Source of the DNA: an uncultured Sulfitobacter sp.
GTDB taxonomy: Bacteria > Pseudomonadota > Alphaproteobacteria > Rhodobacterales > Rhodobacteraceae
Direction: 5' to 3'
NCBI RefSeq assembly: GCF_947497275.1
Contig: NZ_CANMFS010000010.1
Location: 1-64,000 of the forward strand
Length of the DNA: 64,000 bases
Position 1 is the first letter of the stretch, and the number at the start of each line of letters is the position of its first letter. Under the pieces are notes generated by a model. That model was not told the origin of the DNA and did not search any database. It was given only the letters and a program-made list of their open reading frames with translations. Shown one piece after another: positions 33,808 to 42,313 of this stretch. Made by a program: the position numbers and the translations under genes.

Positions 33808-34650
33808 ATGGAACCCACAACCGGCTTGATACTACGACGCATTACGCAGACTGATCTTTCCGTATCCGCTCACAAGCTTGCCACTCTCATCCTTGACGGC
33901 ATCGCCTGGAAGGAGGGCTACAACGGGTTGTCGCGCGGGACAGCCGCCTTCACCCTCTCAGTCTTGGCAAGCAAGATGGGCATCTCGCGCCAGTATCTGA
34001 CGGTCCTTCTGAGCGAACTCGAAGCGTCGGATCTGGAGCTGGTGCGCCAGAAATCAAACGGCAAATTTGCCCCCTGGCTCTTCCGGTTTGCGGCCTTTGA
34101 TGCAGAGGAGGATGCCCATGATCTCGTGTCAGGTGAGGGTGACACATCACTATCTAGAGATAATAATAACAAAACTATATTCTCAGGTCTAATTGAAATC
34201 ACCGCGAACTCGAACGTTTTTCAGACATGTTGGGCAACCTTGATCAGGGCAGCGAAGACCGCCCTACCCTGCTGGAACGTCGACACGCAACTGATCTGGG
34301 ATCGCTTCCTCGCGTTTAACCGGGCGCGAGGCAACGGCAGAGTTCCTGCAGGCTACTTGCTCGGCTTCATGCGTCGGTGGCGCACTGCACCGGCAACACC
34401 GCTTCGCTCGGAACCCACTCCAGCCCCGAAACGGGTAATTGATCCAAAAGAGCGTGAATTGCTCGATCAGATCCAAGCTGCGCCAAGCGCAAACCGTCAA
34501 TTTCACGCATCGGACCTATGTCGGGTCATCGGGCACGCCGATTACGAAGCCAGGGTGATCGACGTGATCCGGCAGTTCGGGTGCCAGAGATTCTCTGCGA
34601 TCTTGGCGGTGCATGGCAGGGCCGTTCTGGCGGGGGAGATCTCTAGATGA
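33808..34650 (+). CDS. Winged-helix DNA-binding protein (possible plasmid replication or regulatory protein)
   Basis: 280 aa from the ATG at 33808 with CAGGAG upstream. Residues ~15-85 form a winged helix (SVLASKMGISRQYLTVLLSELEASDLELV). The middle is polar and asparagine-rich; the C-terminal third is helical. It resembles MarR/Rep-type helix-turn-helix domains of plasmid replication proteins in fold only. The inverted repeats upstream would be natural binding sites. I cannot tell replication initiator from transcription factor by reading alone. Confidence 0.55.
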   Translation: MEPTTGLILRRITQTDLSVSAHKLATLILDGIAWKEGYNGLSRGTAAFTLSVLASKMGISRQYLTVLLSELEASDLELVRQKSNGKFAPWLFRFAAFDAEEDAHDLVSGEGDTSLSRDNNNKTIFSGLIEITANSNVFQTCWATLIRAAKTALPCWNVDTQLIWDRFLAFNRARGNGRVPAGYLLGFMRRWRTAPATPLRSEPTPAPKRVIDPKERELLDQIQAAPSANRQFHASDLCRVIGHADYEARVIDVIRQFGCQRFSAILAVHGRAVLAGEISR

Positions 34651-34859
34651 ATCAATTTGTTTCAGCACGCGTGCCAAATGCCTGCTTCTTTTCCAGCGAT
34701 ACAAGGGACTTATTGCAGTTCAAACTTGCGCGTGCCGCATTAAGATGTAGCAATCGGCAATCCTAGTGCGATGGGGTTGGAGCGCTGCGAAAAGCAAATT
34801 TGAATGCTAGCAGCTATGCGTCGATTTGTGATCAGAACCGAGATCAAGAAAATCTATCC

Positions 34860-34890
34860 TTGAGGCTCTAGTTGCTAGAGGTCTTAGACG
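34860..34890 (+). promoter_or_regulatory. MerR-type promoter upstream of L,D-transpeptidase gene
   Basis: TTGAGG, a 19-bp spacer and TAGACG. The spacer begins with the perfect dyad CTCTAG-TTG-CTAGAG. A 19-bp spacer with a dyad between the -35 and -10 is the mark of promoters activated by MerR proteins. It is 56 bp before the transpeptidase ATG. Confidence 0.65.
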
Positions 34891-34946
34891 TCACGAGCAG
34901 CCATACTAGGTTTACCTCAGATCTTGCAATCAGTTGGAGACGCTCA

Positions 34947-35612
34947 ATGCTAACAAGACGACATTTCATAGTGACTACTGCCACCCTTTTTTCAGCGCCT
35001 ATGGCTGCACCAGTTTTTGCGGACACTTGGCCAACAAATGCTCAGAAAGCGGCTTGGGACTCCGAGATAACACCACCCAACTTTGATCTTGAGACATCTA
35101 ATCCTTGGGGATTGCACCCTCGCTTTCTACCTCAACGAGTTGTAGCGAAAGACGGGCTGGTCCCTGGCGACATTCACGTAGATGCAGTGGCACGATATTT
35201 ATATCACATTGAGGAAGGCGGCACAGCGATGCGCTACGGTGTCGCGATCGCGCGCGGCTCCCTTTACGAACCAGGTACATACTCCATCAAGCGGAAGGTA
35301 AGTTGGCCGCATTGGCAGCCGACGCAGAACATGATTGACCGCGACCCGGAGCTCTACGCCGATATCGCCGACGGCATGGAGCCCGGGCCTGAAAATGCAC
35401 TTGGATCAAGAGCCCTCTATCTCTTTGTCGGCGAACGGGATACATATCTTCGCATCCACGGAACACCCTCCCCACGCTCAATCGGCGGGCGCGCAAGTTC
35501 GGGGTGCGTTCGAATGGTCATGGCGCATATCAACGAACTTTATCCGCGAGTTCAGGTCGGATCGACAGCCTTTCTGTACTCAGCTGAGGAGAGCGTAACC
35601 GCCCAGAGCTGA
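34947..35612 (+). CDS. L,D-transpeptidase (YkuD family), Tat-exported
   Basis: 221 aa from the ATG at 34947 with GGAG at 8 bp. The N-terminus TRRHFIV followed by a hydrophobic segment is a twin-arginine signal. The YkuD catalytic region IHGT ... SSGCVRM is intact with the nucleophilic cysteine. Such enzymes make 3-3 peptidoglycan cross-links or attach lipoproteins to the wall. The gene is monocistronic behind a MerR-type promoter. Base composition is more AT-rich than its neighbours, suggesting separate acquisition. Confidence 0.88.
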   Translation: MLTRRHFIVTTATLFSAPMAAPVFADTWPTNAQKAAWDSEITPPNFDLETSNPWGLHPRFLPQRVVAKDGLVPGDIHVDAVARYLYHIEEGGTAMRYGVAIARGSLYEPGTYSIKRKVSWPHWQPTQNMIDRDPELYADIADGMEPGPENALGSRALYLFVGERDTYLRIHGTPSPRSIGGRASSGCVRMVMAHINELYPRVQVGSTAFLYSAEESVTAQS

Positions 35613-35697
35613 AGTTGAGGTTTGGGCGGGTGTTGAGGGAGTGCTCTTCGAGAACAACGGCAATCTGACTGTCGTTGGCTTCACGCTCCCCACTAAT

Positions 35698-35973
35698 CTA
35701 GGTCGCCGATTGTTGGCAGATTGGATTTCCCGCGGCGGTCCGAAGGGGCAACAGGGTCGTTTCAACAGGTCCGTTGTGCAGATACCAATAGCACCCGTTT
35801 TCCGGCATAAGTCGGGCTGTCAAAAGATCCTGATTGGGTCCCGCCATCGCTACGACGGCTTCCGGCACTTGTCTGGCTCCAGTAGTATCGGATGCACCCG
35901 TGAAAGAACCGGAGCATGCTCCCAACGATAGCGCAGCTACAACGATCAAACCGGTTTGAGGATACATCCGCAT
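35698..35973 (-). CDS. Small lipoprotein
   Basis: 91 aa. The signal peptide has the lipobox LGAC near residues 17-20. The mature part is short and ends NGCYWYLHNGPVETT...NPICQQ, with two more cysteines. It lies 13 bp downstream of the leftward L,D-transpeptidase gene and is probably co-transcribed. Function unknown; an envelope partner of the transpeptidase is plausible. Confidence 0.65.
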   Translation of the reverse strand: MRMYPQTGLIVVAALSLGACSGSFTGASDTTGARQVPEAVVAMAGPNQDLLTARLMPENGCYWYLHNGPVETTLLPLRTAAGNPICQQSAT

Positions 35974-35986
35974 AACTCTTCTACTT

Positions 35987-36577
35987 TCAAAAAATCTTCA
36001 CTTGAGTTCCGATTTCGGCAAGCCCGAACAGTTCCTTGATATGCTCGTTGTATAGACCAATACAACCATTCGACGACTGTCTGCCGATCTTGCGTGTGTC
36101 GCCGGTCCCGTGCACCCGGTAATACTGCCACGACAGATAGAGCGCGTGCGTCCCAAGTGGATTGTCGGGGCCGGGGCCGACAAAGTCCGGCCATTCGGGA
36201 TTGCGCTCCTTCATCGACGGCGTAGGCCGCCAGCTCGGGCCATCCACTTTGCGGACGACTTCGGTATAGCCGCGACGTGTCAGCTCCTCCGTAAGTGGGA
36301 TGCTGGAGGGGTAGAGCTTGTAAAGGCTTTCGTCCTCAGACCAGAACTGCACCGCGCGGGAGTCGATGTCGCAGAGGATTGCGCCGTTTCGCAGATTATC
36401 GAAATGGTCTTGCCAAGACGCAACCCTAAACCCGGATATATTACTACGCACCGTTGGTGCCGCCAGACCATCGTTTGTCTGTGCCGTGACCGTGCCAGTT
36501 CCGAAAACCAATCCGCTCGCGGCGGCCCCCAGAAGCGCAGCCCTACGTGTAACTGCTTTTTCGTTTGCTCGTTTCAT
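35987..36577 (-). CDS. L,D-transpeptidase (YkuD family), second copy
   Basis: 196 aa from the ATG at 36577. A twin-arginine signal (VTRRAALLGAAASGL) is followed by a mature domain with the YkuD motif HGTGDTRKIG ... SSNGCIGL, with the catalytic cysteine present. It differs clearly from the copy at 34947. Its promoter region carries a MerR-type box (36612-36642). The short downstream lipoprotein gene appears to be in the same transcript. Confidence 0.87.
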   Translation of the reverse strand: MKRANEKAVTRRAALLGAAASGLVFGTGTVTAQTNDGLAAPTVRSNISGFRVASWQDHFDNLRNGAILCDIDSRAVQFWSEDESLYKLYPSSIPLTEELTRRGYTEVVRKVDGPSWRPTPSMKERNPEWPDFVGPGPDNPLGTHALYLSWQYYRVHGTGDTRKIGRQSSNGCIGLYNEHIKELFGLAEIGTQVKIF

Positions 36578-36611
36578 CGTCAAAGCCTCCAACCATATCT
36601 GTTTTTTTTGC

Positions 36612-36642
36612 ACTATCCGACCTCCACCAACTAGAGCTTCAA
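36612..36642 (-). promoter_or_regulatory. MerR-type promoter upstream of second L,D-transpeptidase
   Basis: On the minus strand: TTGAAG, 19-bp spacer starting CTCTAGTTGGTGGAG, then GATAGT. The left half-site CTCTAG matches the other boxes; the right half is degenerate. It lies 35 bp before the ATG. Confidence 0.55.
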
Positions 36643-36687
36643 CAGGCTATTATTCACAAAACCGTGAGATCATCAGTCCTTACGCTG

Positions 36688-37245
36688 TCAGAGAAACCTC
36701 CGGGTTGTGTGCAGATAGTTGCGATATGCGTCTCCAAACCGATCAATCAACCAGCGCTCTTCAGCGAACACCGCGAGGACCAATGCCGCAATGCCAGTGC
36801 AAATCACCGGCCATGCAAGGATCGACGCGGAGAACAGCCCGATCCCGATGAGGATCGCGATGTCGGCGACATACTGAGGATTGCGGGAGAACAGGTATAG
36901 GCCACCGCTTCGAAGAACGCCGTCGTCGCCACTTGTCGCGCCCATCCCGAGTTGCATGACAGCAGACCAGACGACGGCATTGCCTAGAACGATCAGGCCA
37001 AACCCAAGACCCCAGCGTATCGCCCAATGAAAATCGAATGCTCCCCATTCCAGAAAGCCCAGGATTATGGTGGACCCAAAGCCCAAGCACGTCATCCCCC
37101 AGACGATGGTTTTATGGGTCGCGGTAGAGCGCTCCGGGGGCCAGACACGGCGCTCCGGTTGAAAGATCGACCAGAGTATGCCCGCGATCAGCAGGAGATT
37201 TGCGGCACACCCCAGCAGGAGGATCAGGGTCTTGAGGTCATCCAT
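36688..37245 (-). CDS. Isoprenylcysteine methyltransferase-like membrane protein (NnrU/ICMT family)
   Basis: 185 aa from the ATG at 37245, overlapping the CDF gene stop. At least four hydrophobic segments and the C-terminal signature GLYLFSRNPQYVADIAIL ... AEERWLIDRFGDAYRNY match the ICMT/PEMT-like methyltransferase fold. The substrate is unknown; such genes are common in metal-resistance clusters. It is the last gene of a leftward CDF operon. Confidence 0.8.
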   Translation of the reverse strand: MDDLKTLILLLGCAANLLLIAGILWSIFQPERRVWPPERSTATHKTIVWGMTCLGFGSTIILGFLEWGAFDFHWAIRWGLGFGLIVLGNAVVWSAVMQLGMGATSGDDGVLRSGGLYLFSRNPQYVADIAILIGIGLFSASILAWPVICTGIAALVLAVFAEERWLIDRFGDAYRNYLHTTRRFL

Positions 37246-38146
37246 GACCATACCTGTCTGCGTCCTGATGCTTGTTCCGTGACCGTTCGAATTCCAGTGT
37301 GGAATGGTCGATACCAAACTGGTCTTTCAGCCGCGCCTTGATCGCCGCCTTGATACTGTCGAGGTCATCCCAGCGGTCGTTCTCGATCACGACATGCGTA
37401 TCGAGGGCGGCGCGATGTTCCTGCATTTGCCAGAAATGCGCCTGGTGCAGTTCTTCCACGCCGCCCAAGTCCTCGACGGATGCGATGACCTCGTCCGTGT
37501 CGATGTCGGGCGGACTACCCAGCATCAGGGTGCGGATCGGCCCACCGATCTCGGTGAACGCGAGCCAGAGGATATATGCGGCAATGCCAATGGTGATCGC
37601 TGGATCGACCCAGCGGATGTCGTAGAGCAGGATCAACACACCGCCGACGATCACCGCCACCGAGGCCAGTGCATCGCTGAGGTTGTGCAGAAACAAGGCG
37701 CGAATATTTACGCTGCCCTTCTGCATGGAATAGGTCAGAAACGCCGTCAGTGTGTCGATGAACAGCGCCACGCCACCCAGTATTACCACGGTCCAACCGG
37801 CGACTTCCGGCGGGTCGACAAAGCGCATCGCACCTTCATAGACCAGATAGAGCCCGATGATGATGAGCGAGGTATAGTTGATCAGCGCCGCCACGATCTC
37901 GACCCTGCCGTATCCAAACGTCATCTTCGCATCGGCGGGGCGGCGCGCAATCTTGCGTGCGCCGAACGCAATTACGAGCGACGCCATGTCGGAGAAGTTA
38001 TGGATCGCGTCGGCGATCAGCGCGAGACTGCCCGACAGGATGCCGCCGACGATTTGTGCGATTGTCAGAAGACCGTTGGCCCAGATTGCAATAGCAACCC
38101 TCTTGTCGCCGGATTCGGCGTCGATATGTCCGTGATCGTGGGGCAT
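37238..38146 (-). CDS. Cation diffusion facilitator (Zn/Cd-type)
   Basis: 302 aa, histidine-rich N-terminus (MPHDHGH), six membrane segments and a C-terminal cytoplasmic domain. The two metal-site motifs HNFSD (second helix) and HNLSD (fifth helix) are the HxxxD pair of zinc/cadmium antiporters (CzcD/ZitB type). It exports divalent metal in exchange for protons. Followed by the ICMT-like gene with an 8-bp overlap. Confidence 0.92.
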   Translation of the reverse strand: MPHDHGHIDAESGDKRVAIAIWANGLLTIAQIVGGILSGSLALIADAIHNFSDMASLVIAFGARKIARRPADAKMTFGYGRVEIVAALINYTSLIIIGLYLVYEGAMRFVDPPEVAGWTVVILGGVALFIDTLTAFLTYSMQKGSVNIRALFLHNLSDALASVAVIVGGVLILLYDIRWVDPAITIGIAAYILWLAFTEIGGPIRTLMLGSPPDIDTDEVIASVEDLGGVEELHQAHFWQMQEHRAALDTHVVIENDRWDDLDSIKAAIKARLKDQFGIDHSTLEFERSRNKHQDADRYGHG

Positions 38147-38161
38147 TCTGCCATCCTCCTC

Positions 38162-38782
38162 TTATTTGCCGGGTCTGTCGTCGTGGACAGCCTTGTGATG
38201 TTCTCCATGCGCGTCGCGTAAGATTTCCACCCCGCCCCAAGCCGCGATACCTGCGACAGCAACACCGACAACGAGGTCGGGCCAGTTGGTGCCGAGCCAG
38301 GCGACAAGGCCACCGGCGATCAGGATCCCGAGATTGGCGACGAAATCATTGAGACTGAACGTATTCGCGGCCCGAATATTGACGTCCGGCTCCCGCAGAC
38401 GGCCCAACAACCAGATGCAGATACCGTTCACGACAGCGGCTGTCAGCGCCATTGCAACCATAAGTGGGCCCAGAGGATCAGATCCTCCGACATAACGGCG
38501 CCATGCGTCGTAGAGAATGCCCGCTGCGAATAAGAGAAGCAGTGCGCCGGAAGCGTTGGCCGCTCCACGCTTCCACTTCGCTGAACGTGACAGGGCAAGC
38601 AGGCTAATGGCATAGACAAGGCTGTCGGACGTGTTGTCGAGACCGTTGGCGATAAGGGCGCTGGAGTCGCCGACTGCTCCGGTTGCGAAGAAACCGACGG
38701 CAATCGCGAGGTTGAGCCCGAGGACGATCCAGAGCGTGCGACGCTCTCGTTCATTCGATGTGCTGGAAAATTTGTTCGACAT
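38162..38782 (-). CDS. Cation-efflux family protein, short form
   Basis: 206 aa from the ATG at 38782. It has CDF-like membrane segments (SALIANGLDNTSDSLVYAISLLAL) but the first metal motif is DNTSD instead of HxxxD, and the C-terminal cytoplasmic domain is missing. The metal specificity may differ from the neighbouring transporter, or it may be a partner subunit of it. It is 15 bp upstream of that gene in the same operon. Confidence 0.78.
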   Translation of the reverse strand: MSNKFSSTSNERERRTLWIVLGLNLAIAVGFFATGAVGDSSALIANGLDNTSDSLVYAISLLALSRSAKWKRGAANASGALLLLFAAGILYDAWRRYVGGSDPLGPLMVAMALTAAVVNGICIWLLGRLREPDVNIRAANTFSLNDFVANLGILIAGGLVAWLGTNWPDLVVGVAVAGIAAWGGVEILRDAHGEHHKAVHDDRPGK

Positions 38783-38801
38783 TTGGCAAATCCTGATAAA
38801 G

Positions 38802-39605
38802 CTATTGCTTTGCAACCGTTTGACCGGACCGCATGTTCCCGACAGGAATGTTTCTCGGCAAAACGGAGCATTGCCCGAGGTCCGGAATGAAAGGGACTTT
38901 ACCGGTCCGCATCCACTTTACGCGGGCATTCATCCAGTGGCGGATCAGGTAGCGGTAAAGCAGCCCTCGCAGACGTCCGAAGGATTGTTGGTGCTGCGCA
39001 TAAAAATCGTCCGGTGTCTCAAACAATCCGAGATCGGCGTTGATACCGGTTCTCTGGATATACGTATCGGTCCCGCTCCATTCGACCGAGGGAGCAGAAA
39101 GGCTATCTGTCCCGACCCCATACCCACACAAGCTTTTTATCTCATTCGCAAACCTGGCTTGAAGGGCGGTCAGGACCGCATCATCGAGAATAAAGCCTTC
39201 CAGATTGATCCAGCGTCCCTCGTGCCAGACTTCGACCCAGCTATGAAGGATCCTGTTCGGCGCCAGCGGATAGACGATTTCCGGCACGATCCCGCGCTGC
39301 AATGATTTGTGGATGGTGAATCCGTGCAGTCGACATGGAACGTCCAGAGCCCGCAGCAATGCCATCAGCAGCGTCGCCTTGGTGTTGCACTGGCCATAGC
39401 CGTCCCGAAGCACAGCCGAGGCGGGAAGGTCGTCGGCTGCATTGTAGCCGAATGCGATTTTGTTCCGCACGAAGTCATAGGCCGCACCGATCCGGTCGTG
39501 TTCGGACAAATCCCGCCAAGCGCGGGCTTCGACCAGTTCGGCTATCGCAGCAGTCTGGAAATCGAGAAGCCGCGTTGGACTAAGTTCAGCGTCTGGGTGG
39601 CTCAT
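38802..39605 (-). CDS. Transglutaminase-like protein
   Basis: 267 aa from the ATG at 39605. The conserved catalytic cysteine is in DGYGQCNTKATLLMALLRA and the histidine in HSWVEVW, with an aspartate expected in the following strand; this is a bacterial transglutaminase/protease-like core. No signal peptide, so cytoplasmic. Substrate unknown. It is the first gene of the leftward CDF operon and has its own MerR-type promoter. Confidence 0.82.
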   Translation of the reverse strand: MSHPDAELSPTRLLDFQTAAIAELVEARAWRDLSEHDRIGAAYDFVRNKIAFGYNAADDLPASAVLRDGYGQCNTKATLLMALLRALDVPCRLHGFTIHKSLQRGIVPEIVYPLAPNRILHSWVEVWHEGRWINLEGFILDDAVLTALQARFANEIKSLCGYGVGTDSLSAPSVEWSGTDTYIQRTGINADLGLFETPDDFYAQHQQSFGRLRGLLYRYLIRHWMNARVKWMRTGKVPFIPDLGQCSVLPRNIPVGNMRSGQTVAKQ

Positions 39606-39634
39606 CTTCAGTGTCCTCAAATCAATTCGATGAA

Positions 39635-39665
39635 GAGGTAACACCTACAGTGACTGTAGCTTCAA
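39635..39665 (-). promoter_or_regulatory. MerR-type promoter of the transglutaminase-CDF operon
   Basis: Minus strand: TTGAAG, 19-bp spacer with the perfect dyad CTACAG-TCA-CTGTAG, then TACCTC. It is 30 bp before the transglutaminase-like ATG. The dyad matches the one just upstream of the merR gene (40442-40456) except for one central base. Confidence 0.65.
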
Positions 39666-39674
39666 GCATTTTCT

Positions 39675-40001
39675 TCAGGTATCTCGCGCTCCCCCGAGAA
39701 TTATGGTTGCACCGATAAGCGCCACAACCGTTCCAATCAGATCCCAACGATCGGGACGTTGCCCTTCGACCAGCCACATCCAGGAAATCGACGCAGCGAT
39801 ATAGATGCCACCATATGCGGCGAATGAACGGCCTGCCGCAGAAGTCTGAACTTGCGCGAGAAGCCATGCAAAGACGACCAGCGACACCACACCTGGCAAG
39901 ATCCAAAGAGGCGAGGACCCGGTGCGCCACCAGGTCCAGATGGCAAAGCAGCCTGCAATCTCGGCCAATGCCGCCAGCGGATAGGCAATTGCAGCGTTCA
40001 T
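39675..40001 (-). CDS. YnfA/UPF0060 family membrane protein
   Basis: 108 aa, four membrane segments, with the signature [15 protein letters not shown] ... WLVEG, which defines the UPF0060/YnfA family (small multidrug resistance-like fold). Its role in this setting is unknown; such genes often sit beside metal regulators. It overlaps merR by 4 bp, so both are in one transcript. Confidence 0.92.
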   Translation of the reverse strand: MNAAIAYPLAALAEIAGCFAIWTWWRTGSSPLWILPGVVSLVVFAWLLAQVQTSAAGRSFAAYGGIYIAASISWMWLVEGQRPDRWDLIGTVVALIGATIILGGARDT

Positions 40002-40426
40002 GCGCCGATCTCATCATGCTCCGTCAGGCATTCGGAATGATCGCGCAGAACTTCCAAAACCTTGCACTCGGCGACACTCTCGCCATCGCATTCGGCGACC
40101 ATGCGCTTCAACTCCTTCTTGAGGGCTTGCAGACGCTTGATCCGCTGTTCGACCTGACGGAGTTGACGTCGGGCAATCGAGTCCGCTTCGGCGCAGGGCT
40201 GAGACGGGTTGTCTGACAGGTCCAGAAGTTCCCGGATGGAGTCGAGCGAGAAGCCGAGCTGTCGCGAGTGCCGGATGAAGGCCAGCCGGTCCAGATCCTT
40301 TTCGAAGTAACGGCGCTGTCCGCCCGCCGTTCGTCCGGCCTCATTCATCAATCCGATTTCTTCGTAATAGCGGATCGTCTGAACTTTGGTTCCGGTTCTG
40401 CGGGAGAGTGTTCCAATTGCCAGCAT
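39998..40426 (-). CDS. MerR-family metal regulator, PbrR/CadR-like
   Basis: 142 aa. The N-terminal MerR helix-turn-helix ([23 protein letters not shown]) is followed by a dimerisation helix and C-terminal cysteines at 78, 113, 121 and 133. The first three match the Pb/Cd-binding cysteines of PbrR and CadR, so a lead/cadmium/zinc sensor is likely. It is divergent from the SCO operon. It is the only MerR gene in the window and the natural regulator of the TTGAnn-19-TAnnnn boxes seen here. Confidence 0.88.
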   Translation of the reverse strand: MLAIGTLSRRTGTKVQTIRYYEEIGLMNEAGRTAGGQRRYFEKDLDRLAFIRHSRQLGFSLDSIRELLDLSDNPSQPCAEADSIARRQLRQVEQRIKRLQALKKELKRMVAECDGESVAECKVLEVLRDHSECLTEHDEIGA

Positions 40427-40441
40427 GTGTGCCCCTTCTGT

Positions 40442-40456
40442 CTACAGCGACTGTAG
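40442..40456. promoter_or_regulatory. MerR-type dyad next to the merR gene
   Basis: CTACAG-CGA-CTGTAG, a perfect 6-bp dyad 15 bp upstream of the merR ATG. Unlike the other boxes it is not directly preceded by TTGA, so it may act in repression of merR rather than activation. Confidence 0.55.
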
Positions 40457-40536
40457 TTTATAGGAGGACCAACTCCCTTGAAAAGACGAAGGTTTCACAT
40501 TGGCGTGACAACTATCCAGGAAAAGCAATTTTATGC

Positions 40537-40567
40537 TTGAACCTCTATCTGCTGTAGCTTGTATCCG
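40537..40567 (+). promoter_or_regulatory. MerR-type promoter of the SCO-Dsb-Lnt operon
   Basis: TTGAAC, 19-bp spacer CTCTATCTGCTGTAGCTTG, then TATCCG, 37 bp before the SCO ATG. The half-sites CTCTAT and CTGTAG are imperfect. Spacing and the TTGA lead match the other boxes. Confidence 0.6.
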
Positions 40568-40604
40568 CCACATCGACGAACTGAACAAATGGATGGCGTA
40601 AACG

Positions 40605-41213
40605 ATGAAAATGGTCCGGATAGCTCTCTGGTCGATGGTGGCGGTCGCTGTCGTGATAGTCGCCACGCTCTGGATGACCGAACGTGATCAGGGTCCGGTT
40701 GCCGCCCGACTTGCACCCGAGGGCGAAGGTTTCAGCGCGGATTTCGAACTGACGGACCACAACGGCATGGTTCAGACCGAAGAGGATTTTCGCGGACGCT
40801 GGATGCTCGTCTTTTTCGGCTTCACGAACTGCCCGGACGTCTGTCCGATGGGGTTGGCCACCATCGCGCAGGTTATGGACGATCTCGGCAGCCAGAGTGC
40901 GGGTGTCCAACCGCTTTTCATCACCGTCGACCCGGAACGGGATACGCCAAGCGTTCTGGCTGAGTATATTCCGCAGTTTGGTCCAGGAATTCTTGGCCTG
41001 AGCGGGTCGTCGGAACAAATCGAACGGACAGCGAAATCCTTCAATATCTACTACCAGAAGGTCGACGACGCTTCGGCTCCTGAGAATTACTCCGTCGGCC
41101 ATACGTCATCTTTCCTTCTGTTCGACCCACAGGGGGAGTTTGTCCGCATCTATGAATACGATCAGGATCCCGCACGTATCGTTTCCGATCTTCGCGACAG
41201 GATCGGCGCGTGA
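40605..41213 (+). CDS. SCO1/SenC-type copper chaperone
   Basis: 202 aa. An N-terminal membrane anchor precedes a thioredoxin-like domain with CPDVCP and a downstream conserved histidine (GHTSSF). SCO proteins deliver copper to cytochrome oxidase or act as thiol reductases in the periplasm. First gene of a tightly packed rightward operon running to 48.2 kb; its stop overlaps dsbB by 4 bp. Confidence 0.93.
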   Translation: MKMVRIALWSMVAVAVVIVATLWMTERDQGPVAARLAPEGEGFSADFELTDHNGMVQTEEDFRGRWMLVFFGFTNCPDVCPMGLATIAQVMDDLGSQSAGVQPLFITVDPERDTPSVLAEYIPQFGPGILGLSGSSEQIERTAKSFNIYYQKVDDASAPENYSVGHTSSFLLFDPQGEFVRIYEYDQDPARIVSDLRDRIGA

Positions 41214-41653
41214 CGGCTGCCTCTGATGCACAGGGGATAGCCTACCGCCCGGTAGCGCTGCTGCTTTCGGCATGGATCATTGCCTTGTCGGCATCGCTTG
41301 CCGTGCTTTTCATCGGCGAAGTCCTAGGGCAGGCCCCCTGCAATCTGTGCTGGTTCCAACGCGCCTTCATGTTCCCGCTTGCCATCATCCTGGGTCTGGC
41401 CGCCTGGCGATCAGATTTCTCAATATGGCGCTACGCTGCTCCTCTCGCGCTTTTCGGAGCGGCCATCGCTCTCTACCATTCCCTGCTTTACGCCGGGATC
41501 GTGCCAGCGCCGATCACGCCCTGCACCGCAACCGGACCGTCCTGCACGGATGACGCCATGCTGATCGTCGGTCTGCCGATCCCGTTTCTTTCGGTTTTGA
41601 CGTTCGGGGCGATCCTTTTCTTTCTCTTTCAACTTCGACGGATTTCAACATGA
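41210..41653 (+). CDS. DsbB-like quinone oxidoreductase
   Basis: 147 aa, four membrane segments. The first redox pair is CNLC in the motif CNLCWFQR; the second is formed by the cysteines in CTATGPSC. DsbB reoxidises DsbA and passes electrons to quinone. Paired with a DsbA-like gene downstream; ATGA-type overlap with it. Confidence 0.92.
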   Translation: MTAASDAQGIAYRPVALLLSAWIIALSASLAVLFIGEVLGQAPCNLCWFQRAFMFPLAIILGLAAWRSDFSIWRYAAPLALFGAAIALYHSLLYAGIVPAPITPCTATGPSCTDDAMLIVGLPIPFLSVLTFGAILFFLFQLRRIST

Positions 41654-42312
41654 ATCGAAAGACACTCATTCTTGCGACCCTCGCCGTCGTGCTGGCCGTT
41701 TTTGCGGCTGGCGCATGGTTCGTATCACGCCCCAATCCGGCACCGGCGGCGACGGCTGCTCCTCTGGAGCAAAAGGACCGTCTCATCCGGGCCTATTCTC
41801 CCGTCCTCGGGCGCGAGGATGCGCCCGTGACGATCGTGGAGTTTTTCGATCCTGCCTGCGAGGCCTGCCGCGCGTTTCATCCCATCGTGAAACAGATACT
41901 GGAGCAATATCCCGACGATGTGCGCGTCGTCATGCGCTACACGCCTTTTCACGGTGAAGGGTCGGAGCTGGCAATCAAGGTGCTGGAAGCGGCCAGGTTG
42001 CAGAAGGTTTTCATCCCCGTGCTTGAGGCGCTCCTTGAAAACCAATCCGCGTGGGCCTCACACGGCGCTCCGGCAGCGGAGCGGATCATGGAAATCGCCG
42101 GAGCGGCGGGTCTGGATACCGCGGCAGCGGCGGACCAGATCAGATCGCCCAGCATCGTCGGCGTTCTCAATCAGGACCGCGCCGATGTCGAAGCCGTCGG
42201 TGTACGACAGACGCCGACCTTCTTCGTCAACGGCAAACCCTTGCCCGACTTCGGTGCAGAGCAACTTTTGGCGCTCGTAAGGTCCGAAGTCGCGGCGACG
42301 GCGGGCAACTAG
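41650..42312 (+). CDS. DsbA-like thioredoxin-fold thiol oxidoreductase
   Basis: 220 aa with an N-terminal membrane anchor or signal and a thioredoxin fold. The active site CEAC lies in FDPACEACRAFHP, and a cis-proline region TPTFFVNG is present. It should oxidise cysteines of periplasmic proteins, perhaps the copper chaperones encoded here. Coupled to dsbB. Confidence 0.9.
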   Translation: MNRKTLILATLAVVLAVFAAGAWFVSRPNPAPAATAAPLEQKDRLIRAYSPVLGREDAPVTIVEFFDPACEACRAFHPIVKQILEQYPDDVRVVMRYTPFHGEGSELAIKVLEAARLQKVFIPVLEALLENQSAWASHGAPAAERIMEIAGAAGLDTAAAADQIRSPSIVGVLNQDRADVEAVGVRQTPTFFVNGKPLPDFGAEQLLALVRSEVAATAGN

Positions 42313-42313
42313 A

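Noticed and set aside
38162..38782. Short CDF-like gene as a pseudogene
   Set aside because: It has an intact frame, a good start and operon spacing, and the changed metal motif is an orderly DxxxD, so a real divergent protein is more likely than decay.
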